A stretch of 64,000 nt of DNA from CALRWV02 sp943371965 (lineage in GTDB: Bacteria > Bacteroidota > JABWAT01), in the NCBI GenBank assembly GCA_943371965.1, contig CALRWV020000001.1, forward strand, positions 716,991-780,990, in the 5' to 3' direction. Position 1 is the first letter of the stretch, and every line of letters begins with the position of its first letter. The translations under genes were made by a program, and so were the position numbers. Below the pieces are notes generated by a model, which saw only the letters and a list, made by a program, of their open reading frames with translations, did no database searches and was not told the DNA's origin. Shown in pieces: positions 8,340-16,071 of the stretch.

Positions 8340-9050
8340 ATGAAACTCATCACCTGGAACTGCAACATGGCTTACCGGAAAAAAGCGGGATTGATCCTGA
8401 AATACAAACCGGATATTGTGGTTGTTCCTGAATGCGAACATCCTGACAAGTTGAAATTTGATTCCAGGACAAAACATCCAAATGATATTGTGTGGTTCGG
8501 AGAAAATTCGAACAAAGGGCTTGGGGTATTTTCGTACAGCAAATTCAGATTCCAACTGCACAAAGACCACAATCCAACTTTCAAAACGATTTTGCCAATA
8601 ACCGTTACAGGTGGAGAATCCGATTTTATTTTATTTGCGGTTTGGGCAAATAATCCAAAAGATAAAGATGGTGTTTATGTTACTCAGGTTTGGAAAGCAC
8701 TTCATCATTGCGAACATCTGATTTCCGAAAACAATACCATTCTAGCTGGTGATTTCAACAGCAATACCATTTGGGATAAGCCGAGACGGGAAGGAAATCA
8801 TTCAACAGTTGTGGAAAAACTGGCAGCGAAGAAAATTGTCAGCACTTATCATCAATTCCGGAAACAGAATCAGGGACAGGAGAAAAATCCTACTTATTAT
8901 CTCTACCGTCATCAGGATAAACCCTACCATCTTGATTATTGTTTTGCATCCTTTGGTTTTGCAGAAAGATTGACTAAAGTTGAAATTGGAAGTCACAGAA
9001 AATGGTCAGCATTCAGTGATCACGTTCCGCTAATGGTTACGTTTGATTAG
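8340..9050 (+). CDS. endonuclease/exonuclease/phosphatase family protein
   Basis: 236 residues from ATG 8340, chosen because MKLITWNCNMAYRKK is the standard N-terminus of this family; the frame is open upstream to a TTG at 8244 but that extension has no family signal. EEP-fold landmarks: TWNCN, PDIVVVPECE (metal-binding Glu), ILAGDFNSNTIWD (catalytic Asp-Asn), LDYCF and FSDHVPLMVTF (final Asp-His). These indicate a Mg-dependent phosphodiesterase of the DNase I/exonuclease III type. Substrate may be DNA, RNA or lipid phosphate. No signal peptide, so probably cytosolic. Confidence 0.85.
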   Translation: MKLITWNCNMAYRKKAGLILKYKPDIVVVPECEHPDKLKFDSRTKHPNDIVWFGENSNKGLGVFSYSKFRFQLHKDHNPTFKTILPITVTGGESDFILFAVWANNPKDKDGVYVTQVWKALHHCEHLISENNTILAGDFNSNTIWDKPRREGNHSTVVEKLAAKKIVSTYHQFRKQNQGQEKNPTYYLYRHQDKPYHLDYCFASFGFAERLTKVEIGSHRKWSAFSDHVPLMVTFD

Positions 9051-9187
9051 GACAATAGACGACAGACGACGGAAGAAAATGTTAGATGTTGAATTTTGGA
9101 TGCTGAATGATAAAAACTCAAAGCCATTTACTGAATACTGACAACTTGCAACTGTTAACTGACAACTAAATACTGGAAAACCAAATT
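9051..9187. repeat. degenerate short-word repeat spacer
   Basis: The spacer is built from near-repeats of short words: GACAATAGACGACAGACGAC at its left end, then TTAGATGTTGAATTTTGGATG, and ACTGACAACTTGCAACTGTT then AACTGACAAC. The same words recur at 15826-16070, 16665-16858 and inside the gene at 11055-12926. The words are imperfect and out of phase, so it is not a clean tandem repeat. No open reading frame. Confidence 0.65.
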
Positions 9188-9610
9188 ATGGCAAAAAATA
9201 AAACTACTGGAAAAGAAAACAACGTTGAAGAATATATTTCCAAAATTGCTGATGAAAAACGAAGGAAGGATTTTTCAAAACTGGTTGATATTTTCAAAAA
9301 GGAAAGTGGTTTCGAACCCAAAATGTGGGGAACTGCCATAGTTGGATATGGAAGCTATCATTATGTTTATGAAAGTGGCCGTGATGGAGATGCACCGTTA
9401 ACCGGACTTTCATCACGGGCAAATGCAATCGTTTTATATTTGGGTTCAACATTCGAAAAACGTGATGAGCTTCTGGAAAAATTTGGAAAGCACAAAACAG
9501 GAAAAGGTTGTGTCTACGTTCAGAAGCTGGAAGATGTGGATACCAAAGTGCTTGGTATTATGATTAAAAATTCAATCAAAAAAAGTAAAGAATTGTATCC
9601 AAAATCATAA
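9188..9610 (+). CDS. DUF1801 protein, copy 3
   Basis: 140 residues, DUF1801. Blocks: VEEYISKIADEKRRKDFSKL, SGFEPKMWGTAIVGYGSYHY, LSSRANAIVLYLGS, LEKFGKHKTGKGCVYVQKLE and a lysine-rich end. It is the closest relative in the window of the protein at 7140-7565. Last gene of the co-directional run of small genes; the next gene is on the other strand. Function unknown. Confidence 0.85.
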   Translation: MAKNKTTGKENNVEEYISKIADEKRRKDFSKLVDIFKKESGFEPKMWGTAIVGYGSYHYVYESGRDGDAPLTGLSSRANAIVLYLGSTFEKRDELLEKFGKHKTGKGCVYVQKLEDVDTKVLGIMIKNSIKKSKELYPKS

Positions 9611-9681
9611 CAGAACAAATTTTCGGAAAAACAACTGAATTACGTCTTTCCATTAATTTAGTCCGACGGGTTTAAAAAAAT

Positions 9682-10542
9682 TCAACTATTTTCTTTTTTG
9701 TACAGTTCAGGATATAATTCCAGTGTGCAATCGGGGCAAATGCTGTGAGTCATTTTTGAAGATGTTTTATGTGAAATGTAATCTTCAACATTTTCCCAAT
9801 CCCCTTTATCATCACGTATTTTTTTGCAGTTTGCACAAATGGGTAAAAACTTTTCAAGGGTTTCAATTTTATCTTTTGCTGAGTTCAGATCACGTTCAAG
9901 CCGGGAAGCATTCAGGTTAACAAGTCCGAAATAAACAAACATAAAAAAAGAAGCTGTGAAAATCTGATCGAGACTTTCCGTAATTCCTGATTTCATATAA
10001 TCGGTAATGGTTGGCTCTGTTTCAACTGTAGCAATGATGGCATAAATCTGCCAGATTCCGAAAAGTAAGAACAACGCAGAAAGGTTATAAAATTTTACTT
10101 TCAGGACTTCAGACAAGTTAATGTAAATCAATTTTGTAATTCTGAAACAAAAATATGCGGTAACCAAAAAGACTAAAAGAATTCTCATGTTCAGATCCGG
10201 CTGAAAATAAGTATAGAAAATCAGCGGTAAGAAAAGGAAAACAATAAACAGAATTTGATAGGTAATTTTAACCTTCCGGTCAATGAATTGATTTAAACCG
10301 TATTTGATTAAAATAAATGCTGCAAAATAGAAAATATCCGAAATAACAATACTGAAAAAGTCGTTGATGTAATCCCGGAAACTCAATAGCAATTGGGACA
10401 GTGAAAGAAAAAGGGAAGAAAGTGTCCAATAACCAAAACCGGGGTATGTTTTCTGCTTCCTATAAATTCCAATCAGCCAAATACCGAAAATCAATGATGA
10501 CACAGTTCCAAAAACAGCAAGGGTTCTGATATCGAGGTTCAT
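9682..10542 (-). CDS. multi-span membrane protein with Cys4 (zinc-type) C-terminal tail
   Basis: 286 residues from the ATG at 10542; an upstream TTG at 10635 adds 31 residues without family character. Seven or so hydrophobic segments (about residues 8-225) form a membrane sensor-like region, followed by a short coiled coil (NASRLERDLNSAKDKIETLE) and a tail with LPICANCKKIRDDKGDWENV and, 17 residues on, THSICPDC. C-x2-C ... C-x2-C suggests a zinc-bound knuckle. This tail is known as a C-terminal appendage on response regulators, PAS proteins and membrane proteins, but its role is not established. A second, broken copy of the architecture is at 52191-52715. No kinase or cyclase domain is present. 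Confidence 0.7.
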   Translation of the reverse strand: MNLDIRTLAVFGTVSSLIFGIWLIGIYRKQKTYPGFGYWTLSSLFLSLSQLLLSFRDYINDFFSIVISDIFYFAAFILIKYGLNQFIDRKVKITYQILFIVFLFLPLIFYTYFQPDLNMRILLVFLVTAYFCFRITKLIYINLSEVLKVKFYNLSALFLLFGIWQIYAIIATVETEPTITDYMKSGITESLDQIFTASFFMFVYFGLVNLNASRLERDLNSAKDKIETLEKFLPICANCKKIRDDKGDWENVEDYISHKTSSKMTHSICPDCTLELYPELYKKENS

Positions 10543-11054
10543 AAGATAAACATAGTCAATATTTTTTGAAAACAATACTAAAACAATTCTATTTGAATTA
10601 ATTTGATGGCAATTTAAGGAATTATCCGAATTCAATTAACTGAAAATCGGCAAATATTTAATTCCAACATATTTTCTTTCCAGAAATTAAACATCATTTT
10701 AAGGATAGGAGTTCGGTTATCCTAAAATTACTTTTTACCATTAATTCCATTCTTTCACTTCCTTTTGGGATTTCAGCACAGATTTTACCTGAACTGTTGT
10801 TTGCACTACCTGGATATATGGTGACACTTCAACTTATTCAAAATTTACTGTTCTTTGTTTTTCCGCATTAATGAAAACAAAATCATAATCTTCACCGGAT
10901 AATCATTGAACTGACCATCGGTGGTTAAATTAACTAAAGGTTAGTCTTCTCATGGTCAGACGATTATTCAGCATTACTTCACTTTAAACCACAATTAATT
11001 TCCCGGTCACAATCTTTATCATTTATATCCGTATTTTTATCCCCGAGGGATAGT
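10543..11054. other. divergent intergenic region, no gene seen
   Basis: About 510 bases between divergently read genes, so it should hold both promoters. No convincing reading frame, RNA gene or long repeat was found. A short imperfect hairpin (GGATAGGAGTTCGGTTATCC, about 10702-10721) is present. A CCCCGAGGGATAGT stretch precedes the ATG at 11055 and contains the likely ribosome site. Confidence 0.5.
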
Positions 11055-12926
11055 ATGGGCATAATTGTGCTTCTTTTTCAATTGTTTTCCGGACAATCCG
11101 GAGATCAATTGCTTACCAGTATCAGAAATAATTACTCACCGGTTTCTGTTTTTTCCTATGAGAAAGCTCAGGATTCGCTTTACAAAGTTCTGCATTTCAG
11201 CAATGACAGTGTTGAATGCGTGTATTCCGGATTTAAAGCATATCTCGACCGAAGTCAGGACGCTTCCACTTTTGTTTACCAGAACGGAGCAGGAATTTCT
11301 TTGGAGCATTCCTTTCCACAAAGCAAGGGAGCAGTTGGCAACGCAAAGTCAGATCTCCATCATTTATTTCCTGTCAAACAGACTGTCAATGCGGCACGTG
11401 GAAATTCGCCCTACAGTGAAATTGCAGATCATTTAACGGATACTTGGTTTAAAAATGGAATTTCACAAAGCTCGATTCCAACAAACCATATTGAAGAATG
11501 GGCTGAACGGGATAACGGATCTGATTCATTTGAACCCCGTGAGAAAATAAAAGGGGATGTGGCGAGGGCTGTTTTTTATTTTTATACGATCTATAAATTT
11601 CAGGCAGATACTTCTGATCCGAATTTCTTCAATCTTGAAAAAGATGTTTTATATCAGTGGCACAAAAATGACCCTCCTGATGCTTTTGAAATCTGGCGGA
11701 ATGATAAAATCGGATCATGGCAGGGAAACCGTAATCCCTTTATTTCCGATACTTCATTGGTTGGAAGGGCCTATTTCGGCTCTGCAGGTTCTGATACTAC
11801 TGCCACTGACAATCTTGATCTATTCATTTCTGAATATGTTGAAGGTTCATCCAGCAACAAGTACGTAGAAATTTTCAATCCGTCAATTAAAACAAAAAAT
11901 CTGGCTGATTATAAACTGCTTCTCTATTCCAACGGTGCAAAATCGCCGTCAAACAGTTCAAATCTTTCCGGTACGATTCAACCCAATTCAACGGTTGTTT
12001 TTAAAAATTCTTTGGCATCAATTTATTCAGGTTCCGCAACTGTTCTTTCATCTGTCAATTTTAATGGGGATGATGCTGTTGTATTAATCAATAATGTTAA
12101 AAACGATACACTTGATATCTTCGGCAGAATCGGTGAAGATCCTGGAGCCGAATGGAAATTCAATTCCACTCTAACCACTCTTGACAGAACTCTTGTTAGA
12201 AACAGCTCCATTTATCAGGGAATAAAAAACAATCCTCTTTCCGGTTTTCCAACTTTGAGTACTGAATGGACTGCTTATGCCACTGATAATATTTCCAATC
12301 TGGGAAGTCATGTTTTTAATAATCCTTTACCTGTTGAACTGGTTGATTTCCGAATTGCTGTTGAAGGAAAAAATATTGTACTGAAATGGACTACGAAAAG
12401 CGAGACGAACAATTCCGGTTGGGAAATTGAAATCAGACAATGGACAGGAGACAATAGACAACAAAAAAATACAGAATTCAGGAAAATAGGCTTTGTTGAA
12501 GGTGCAGGTACTACAACCGAAATTCAAAACTATTCTTTCGTATCACGTATTACGCATTACGCATCACCCATCTCTTTCCGCCTCAAACAGATTGATCTGG
12601 ATGGAAGTTTTTCATATTCGGATATTCTAACACTCAGACCAGAATATTCTGTTGAGTCCCCAAAGCAGATATCACTGGTTGGAAATTATCCGAATCCGTT
12701 TAACCCGTCAACAATAATAAAATTTTATCTGAACAATAAAACGCTGGTATCAATCAGTATTTACGATCAGTTGGGCAGGAAAGTGGAAATATTGCTTGAT
12801 TCAGAAATCAGTCAGGGTGAGCATGAAGTTGAATTCAAATCAAAATCATATTCGAGCGGATTATATTTTTATCAGATCAGAACACCGGAATCCAGTATAA
12901 CAAAATCAATGCTGCTGAAAAAATAA
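11055..12926 (+). CDS. secreted endonuclease I with lamin-tail domain and sorting tail
   Basis: 623 residues. A short signal-like start (MGIIVLLFQLFSGQ) is followed by an endonuclease I (EndA/NucM) domain to about residue 245: SLEHSFPQSKG, SDLHHLFPVKQTVNAARGN, then a helical VARAVFYFYTIY part. His in E-H-S-F-P and the D-L-H-H-L-F-P motif are the family's catalytic and metal-site signature. Next come a lamin-tail domain (LFISEYVEGSSSNKYVEIFN; about 260-420), a linker and a NYPNPFNPSTIIKF sorting domain ending KSMLLKK. Likely role: extracellular DNA/RNA degradation for nutrients. Odd: bases 12435-12461 and 12540-12574 consist of the degenerate words found in the intergenic spacers, translated in frame as linker sequence. 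Confidence 0.85.
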   Translation: MGIIVLLFQLFSGQSGDQLLTSIRNNYSPVSVFSYEKAQDSLYKVLHFSNDSVECVYSGFKAYLDRSQDASTFVYQNGAGISLEHSFPQSKGAVGNAKSDLHHLFPVKQTVNAARGNSPYSEIADHLTDTWFKNGISQSSIPTNHIEEWAERDNGSDSFEPREKIKGDVARAVFYFYTIYKFQADTSDPNFFNLEKDVLYQWHKNDPPDAFEIWRNDKIGSWQGNRNPFISDTSLVGRAYFGSAGSDTTATDNLDLFISEYVEGSSSNKYVEIFNPSIKTKNLADYKLLLYSNGAKSPSNSSNLSGTIQPNSTVVFKNSLASIYSGSATVLSSVNFNGDDAVVLINNVKNDTLDIFGRIGEDPGAEWKFNSTLTTLDRTLVRNSSIYQGIKNNPLSGFPTLSTEWTAYATDNISNLGSHVFNNPLPVELVDFRIAVEGKNIVLKWTTKSETNNSGWEIEIRQWTGDNRQQKNTEFRKIGFVEGAGTTTEIQNYSFVSRITHYASPISFRLKQIDLDGSFSYSDILTLRPEYSVESPKQISLVGNYPNPFNPSTIIKFYLNNKTLVSISIYDQLGRKVEILLDSEISQGEHEVEFKSKSYSSGLYFYQIRTPESSITKSMLLKK

Positions 12927-12961
12927 TCCGTCCAGATATTGATTAAAATATGGACGGATTG
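12925..12961. terminator. hairpin after endonuclease gene
   Basis: AATCCGTCCA and its reverse complement TGGACGGATT are separated by about 17 bases, starting at the stop codon of the endonuclease gene. It lacks a T-tract, so it may act as an RNA-stabilising hairpin or bidirectional terminator. Confidence 0.5.
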
Positions 12962-12975
12962 AATTCAATTCATTT

Positions 12976-13006
12976 GTACGTCATCCTGATCTTGTCGAAG
13001 GACAAA
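12976..13006. repeat. short dispersed-type repeat (GTCATCCTGA...GTCGAAGGA)
   Basis: ACGTCATCCTGATCTTGTCG followed by AAGGAC resembles a dispersed intergenic word common in bacterial genomes (GTCATCCTGAGCTTGTCGAA). A relative, GTCAGGCTGAGGTACTCGAA, is at 38033-38058. Listed from recall of the word, not from a search. Confidence 0.45.
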
Positions 13007-13024
13007 CAGTTTGACAAATTAGTA

Positions 13025-13095
13025 AATCAAATATGTTTTTGTGGTTCGTCCGTCGGCTGACGGACACCATGACACAAGCAAAAACATATTTGATT
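13025..13095. repeat. nested inverted repeat at the end of the Pmp3 gene
   Basis: Outer arms AATCAAATATGTTTTTG (13025-13041) and CAAAAACATATTTGATT (13079-13095) are perfect 17-base complements. Inside is a second hairpin, GTCCGTC-GGCT-GACGGAC (13048-13065), with TGGT/ACCA continuing the stem. The right outer arm overlaps the stop codon of the Pmp3-like gene read leftwards, so the structure can end or protect that transcript. The inner TCCGTC...GACGGA hairpin recurs with another loop at 16680-16695. Confidence 0.75.
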
Positions 13096-13264
13096 ATTTC
13101 AGCACCACCCAAAGTGCGTGAATCAATCCCGGAACAAAAAATAAAAGTGTCAGAATAATATTGATGATAAGATCTGAACCGAATCCCTTTTTCAGAAATA
13201 CGGCCAATGGCGGCAATAAAATTGCAATGATTACATATAATAACTGATTACTGTCTCTGCTCAT
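13094..13264 (-). CDS. Pmp3/YqaE family membrane peptide
   Basis: 56 residues from the ATG at 13264, which follows GGAGAAGGT; the frame is open 45 bases further but without a better start. Two membrane helices: YVIIAILLPPLAVFLKKGF and LIINIILTLLFFVPGLIHAL, ending WVVLK. The L-P-P-L-[AG]-V-F-L and F-[VI]-P-G-[LI]-[IL]-H-A motifs define the Pmp3/UPF0057 stress-peptide family, small inner-membrane proteolipids linked to membrane potential and salt or cold stress. It stands alone, with an inverted repeat across its stop codon. Confidence 0.9.
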   Translation of the reverse strand: MSRDSNQLLYVIIAILLPPLAVFLKKGFGSDLIINIILTLLFFVPGLIHALWVVLK

Positions 13265-13384
13265 ACCTTCTCCTTTTTTTATGTGTTGAACAAATTTACC
13301 AAGAGCCATAGGATGAATCCAACGGAAATAAATAAATTGAAAGGACTTTCCGGGAATCCGGCGGTTGAAACCGAAGGATTTGCT

Positions 13385-13470
13385 GTCTGAATTTGGATTA
13401 ATCAGGTTAAAAGATTACGTGATTAAATTCAATCCCAAAATCCAGTAATCCTATAAATCCGAATTCAGAC
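13385..13470. repeat. ~90-base imperfect palindrome, copy A
   Basis: Starts GTCTGAATTTGGATT and ends AATCCGAATTCAGAC, with inner GATTACGTGATT matched by a GTAATCC arm. The same element recurs at 32138-32231, 33795-33888 and, more diverged, 62470-62555. It is followed directly by the perfect palindrome at 13472-13509. Confidence 0.8.
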
Positions 13471-13471
13471 A

Positions 13472-13509
13472 AATTCATAGCCCACGGTTTAAACCGTGGG
13501 CTATGAATT
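13472..13509. repeat. REP-like perfect palindrome, copy 1
   Basis: Arms AATTCATAGCCCACGGTTT and AAACCGTGGGCTATGAATT are perfect 19-base complements with no loop. It is one of about ten copies in this window whose core is CCCACGGTTTAAACCGTGGG; most surround the Y1 transposase at 34.8 kb. Confidence 0.9.
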
Positions 13510-13535
13510 AAAATTATCATTAAACGATTGAGACC

Positions 13536-13570
13536 AATCTCCCCGAGGGTTGGAAACCCTCGGGGAGATT
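13536..13570. repeat. 16-base-pair hairpin downstream of copA
   Basis: AATCTCCCCGAGGGTT and AACCCTCGGGGAGATT are perfect complements around a GGA loop. It lies 27 bases beyond the copA stop on the minus strand, so it may end that transcript. Its arm is unlike the 13472 palindrome, but both have a T-rich/A-rich centre, as do the hairpins at 37.9 kb and 62.4 kb. Confidence 0.8.
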
Positions 13571-13596
13571 ATGATGGAGATTATTAGGAAATTTCC

Positions 13597-15813
13597 TCAC
13601 AACTTCACACGTTTCAATCTCAACGAATTTGAAACCACTGAAACTGAACTCATCGCCATGGCTGCTCCTGCAACCCAGGGAGCCAACAAACCTGATGCTG
13701 CTATAGGAATTCCAACCACATTATAAAACAAAGCCCAGAACAGATTTTGTCTGATATTCCGCATGGTTGCTTTACTTAGAACAATTGCTTTTGAAAGTTG
13801 GTTTAAATCTCCATTCATGATGGTGACATCTGCCGATTCGATCGCAATATCGCTTCCGGTTCCCATTGCAATTCCAACATTTGCGGTTGCCAACGCAACT
13901 GAATCATTTATTCCGTCACCGGCCATTGCAACCTGTTTTCCTTCAGCCTGAAATTTGGTTACGTAATTAGCTTTTTCGGAAGGAAGTACTTTCGCAAACA
14001 CTTTGGTGATTCCAACTTTTTTTGCAACGGATTGGGCGGTTGAAAGATTGTCGCCGGTAATCATGTAAACTTCAACACCTGATGATTTTATTTTTTCAAT
14101 CGCTTCTTTGGAAGTTGATTTGATTTTGTCTGCAATCAGAAAAACACCAGCTAATTCATGTTCAATCGACATATAAATTGATATACGTGATTCATCGGTT
14201 AATTCATCAAGCGTTTCCGTTTTATCATCAAACACAACTCCGGAATGTCTTAGAAGCTCTTTGTTTCCAATTGAAATCAGTTTACCGTCAACTGTTGCCT
14301 GAACTCCAAGTCCTGGAATGATTTTGAAATCTTCAGGGTCGGGAAGTTGGGGAAACAATTTTTCTGCACGGTTCACAATGGCTTTCGCCAACGGATGTTC
14401 AGAATATTTTTCTGCAATTCCTGCAAGACGGATCAGTTCCGGGTCGGTCATGTCGTTCATTGGAATCACCTGTTGAAGTTCAGGTTTTCCTTCGGTGATG
14501 GTTCCGGTTTTATCCAGAATCAGAACAGTTGTGCTGCCTAACAATTCAAGTGACTGACCGCTTTTAAAAAGAATTCCTGATTCTGCGCCTTTTCCCGTTC
14601 CAACCATGATGGAAGTTGGAGTTGCAAGTCCTAGTGCGCACGGACAGGCAATGACCAGAACTGCTGTAAAAGCCAACAAAGCAGTTTCAAAATTTCCCAC
14701 GTCAATCCAGAAAAACCAAACAAGAAAAGTGATCAGTGAAATGACCAGAACTGCCGGTACAAAAAAGGAAGAAACTTTATCTGCGTAACGCTGAATGGGA
14801 GCCTGGACAGATTGTGCCTGTTCAAGTGTGTGAATGATATGCGCGAGAATGGTATCTTTTCCAACTTTTTCAGCCTGTACTTTTATCATGCCGAACGAAT
14901 TGATGGTACCGCCAATGACTTTGTCACCAATTTTTTTATCGATGGGAAGGCTTTCACCGGAAATCATTGATTCATCTATTGAAGAATTTCCGTCGATCAC
15001 AAATCCATCAACCGGAATCTTTTCACCTGGACGAATAACAAGTACATCGTCAACTTCGACTTCTTCGATTGGCTTTTCAATTTCCATTCCGTTAACCATG
15101 ACATGAGCAGTTTTTGCACCAAGATTCATCAGCTTATGAATGGCTTCCGACGTTTTTCCCTTTGCATTGGCTTCAAGAAATTTACCCAGCAAAACGAGTG
15201 AGATAACGACTGCACTGGCTTCAAAATACAAATGATGGATATTTCCCCAAAACATCGAATAAATACTGTAGAAATACGCTGCCGAAGTTCCTAGCGCAAC
15301 CAGAACATTCATATCGGTTGATTTGTTTTTCAGCGCCAAATAAGCGTGATAATAAAAGTGTCTGCCAAACCAGAATTGAACAGGTGTTGCCAGAATGAAC
15401 TGAAACCAGCCGTCGTGGAAAAAATGGGGAAGCACGGATTGATAATCTGAAATGAGAGCAGAACCAAACATATCAATCATTGGTATCAGCAATGGAAACG
15501 AAAGCAGAGCAGAAAAGAAAAATTCACTCTTTTTGTTTCTGATTTCCTGATTCCGTTCTTTTTCATTGGATTCAAAAGTTGCAGCAGATTCATTTTTCAG
15601 TTCAGTTGCTTTGTACCCGATATTTTCAATGATTCCAATTACATCGGCTGAGTCAATCAGATCAGTATCAAATTCAACTGCCGCTTTTTCAGTCGCCAGA
15701 TTTACAGTTACGTTTCTGACACCATTCAGTTTGGAAACTTTCTTCTGAATTCTGGTTACGCAATTTGCGCAGGTCATTCCCTGAATGGAGAGGTCGAGTT
15801 GTTTTGTTGTCAT
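13597..15813 (-). CDS. copA: copper-exporting P1B-type ATPase
   Basis: 738 residues, full length. One N-terminal heavy-metal domain with G-M-T-C-A-N-C (Cys15, Cys18), then membrane helices, actuator domain with GESLP, the metal-site motif ACPCALGLATP in the sixth helix (C-P-C), phosphorylation motif DKTGTITEGKP, the SEHPLA His-Pro motif of P1B pumps, TGDN, and hinge GDGINDS. The last helix pair carries YNVVGIPIA, which with C-P-C points to Cu(I) specificity (P1B-1). It moves Cu(I) out of the cytoplasm using ATP. It sits downstream of an HMA-AraC regulator and a CopZ-like gene on the same strand, forming a copper module. Confidence 0.95.
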   Translation of the reverse strand: MTTKQLDLSIQGMTCANCVTRIQKKVSKLNGVRNVTVNLATEKAAVEFDTDLIDSADVIGIIENIGYKATELKNESAATFESNEKERNQEIRNKKSEFFFSALLSFPLLIPMIDMFGSALISDYQSVLPHFFHDGWFQFILATPVQFWFGRHFYYHAYLALKNKSTDMNVLVALGTSAAYFYSIYSMFWGNIHHLYFEASAVVISLVLLGKFLEANAKGKTSEAIHKLMNLGAKTAHVMVNGMEIEKPIEEVEVDDVLVIRPGEKIPVDGFVIDGNSSIDESMISGESLPIDKKIGDKVIGGTINSFGMIKVQAEKVGKDTILAHIIHTLEQAQSVQAPIQRYADKVSSFFVPAVLVISLITFLVWFFWIDVGNFETALLAFTAVLVIACPCALGLATPTSIMVGTGKGAESGILFKSGQSLELLGSTTVLILDKTGTITEGKPELQQVIPMNDMTDPELIRLAGIAEKYSEHPLAKAIVNRAEKLFPQLPDPEDFKIIPGLGVQATVDGKLISIGNKELLRHSGVVFDDKTETLDELTDESRISIYMSIEHELAGVFLIADKIKSTSKEAIEKIKSSGVEVYMITGDNLSTAQSVAKKVGITKVFAKVLPSEKANYVTKFQAEGKQVAMAGDGINDSVALATANVGIAMGTGSDIAIESADVTIMNGDLNQLSKAIVLSKATMRNIRQNLFWALFYNVVGIPIAASGLLAPWVAGAAMAMSSVSVVSNSLRLKRVKL

Positions 15814-15825
15814 AATTTTGTTCGT

Positions 15826-16070
15826 GAAACGGTAGACGTGATGAGTGAGTCGTAATGGGTGATGTGTAATGAGTAATAAGTAATGTGTTATGCGTTATGT
15901 TGAATTTTGGATGTTGGATTTTGGATTTTGGATGTTGAATGTATACAATTTTGGTTCCCTAACATCTGACAGGTATTTTCAACTGTCCATTTTCATTTGT
16001 CAATTGTCATCTACCACTCACTACTTACAACTCGCTACTAGCCACTCGCCATTCGCCATTCCCCAACTTC
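15826..16070. repeat. degenerate short-word repeat spacer, switching strand bias midway
   Basis: The left half (to about 15945) is G/T-rich: GATGAGTGAGTCGTAATGGG, TAATGAGTAATAAGTAATG, then GAATTTTGGATGTTGGATTT. The right half (from about 15960) is C/A-rich: CAACTGTCCATT, GTCAATTGTCATC, CTACCACTCACTACTTACAA and CTAGCCACTCGCCATTCGCC. The right-half words are roughly reverse complements of the left-type words, so the two halves point at each other. No reading frame is convincing. Confidence 0.7.
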
Positions 16071-16071
16071 C

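Noticed and set aside
1..9610. Integron gene cassettes
   Set aside because: The gene content fits, but the spacers differ in length and show no shared RYYYAAC/GTTRRRY-bounded hairpins, and no integrase is in the window.
10543..11054. Hidden RNA gene or gene in the 510-base gap
   Set aside because: No tRNA cloverleaf, conserved RNA motif or coding frame could be made out.
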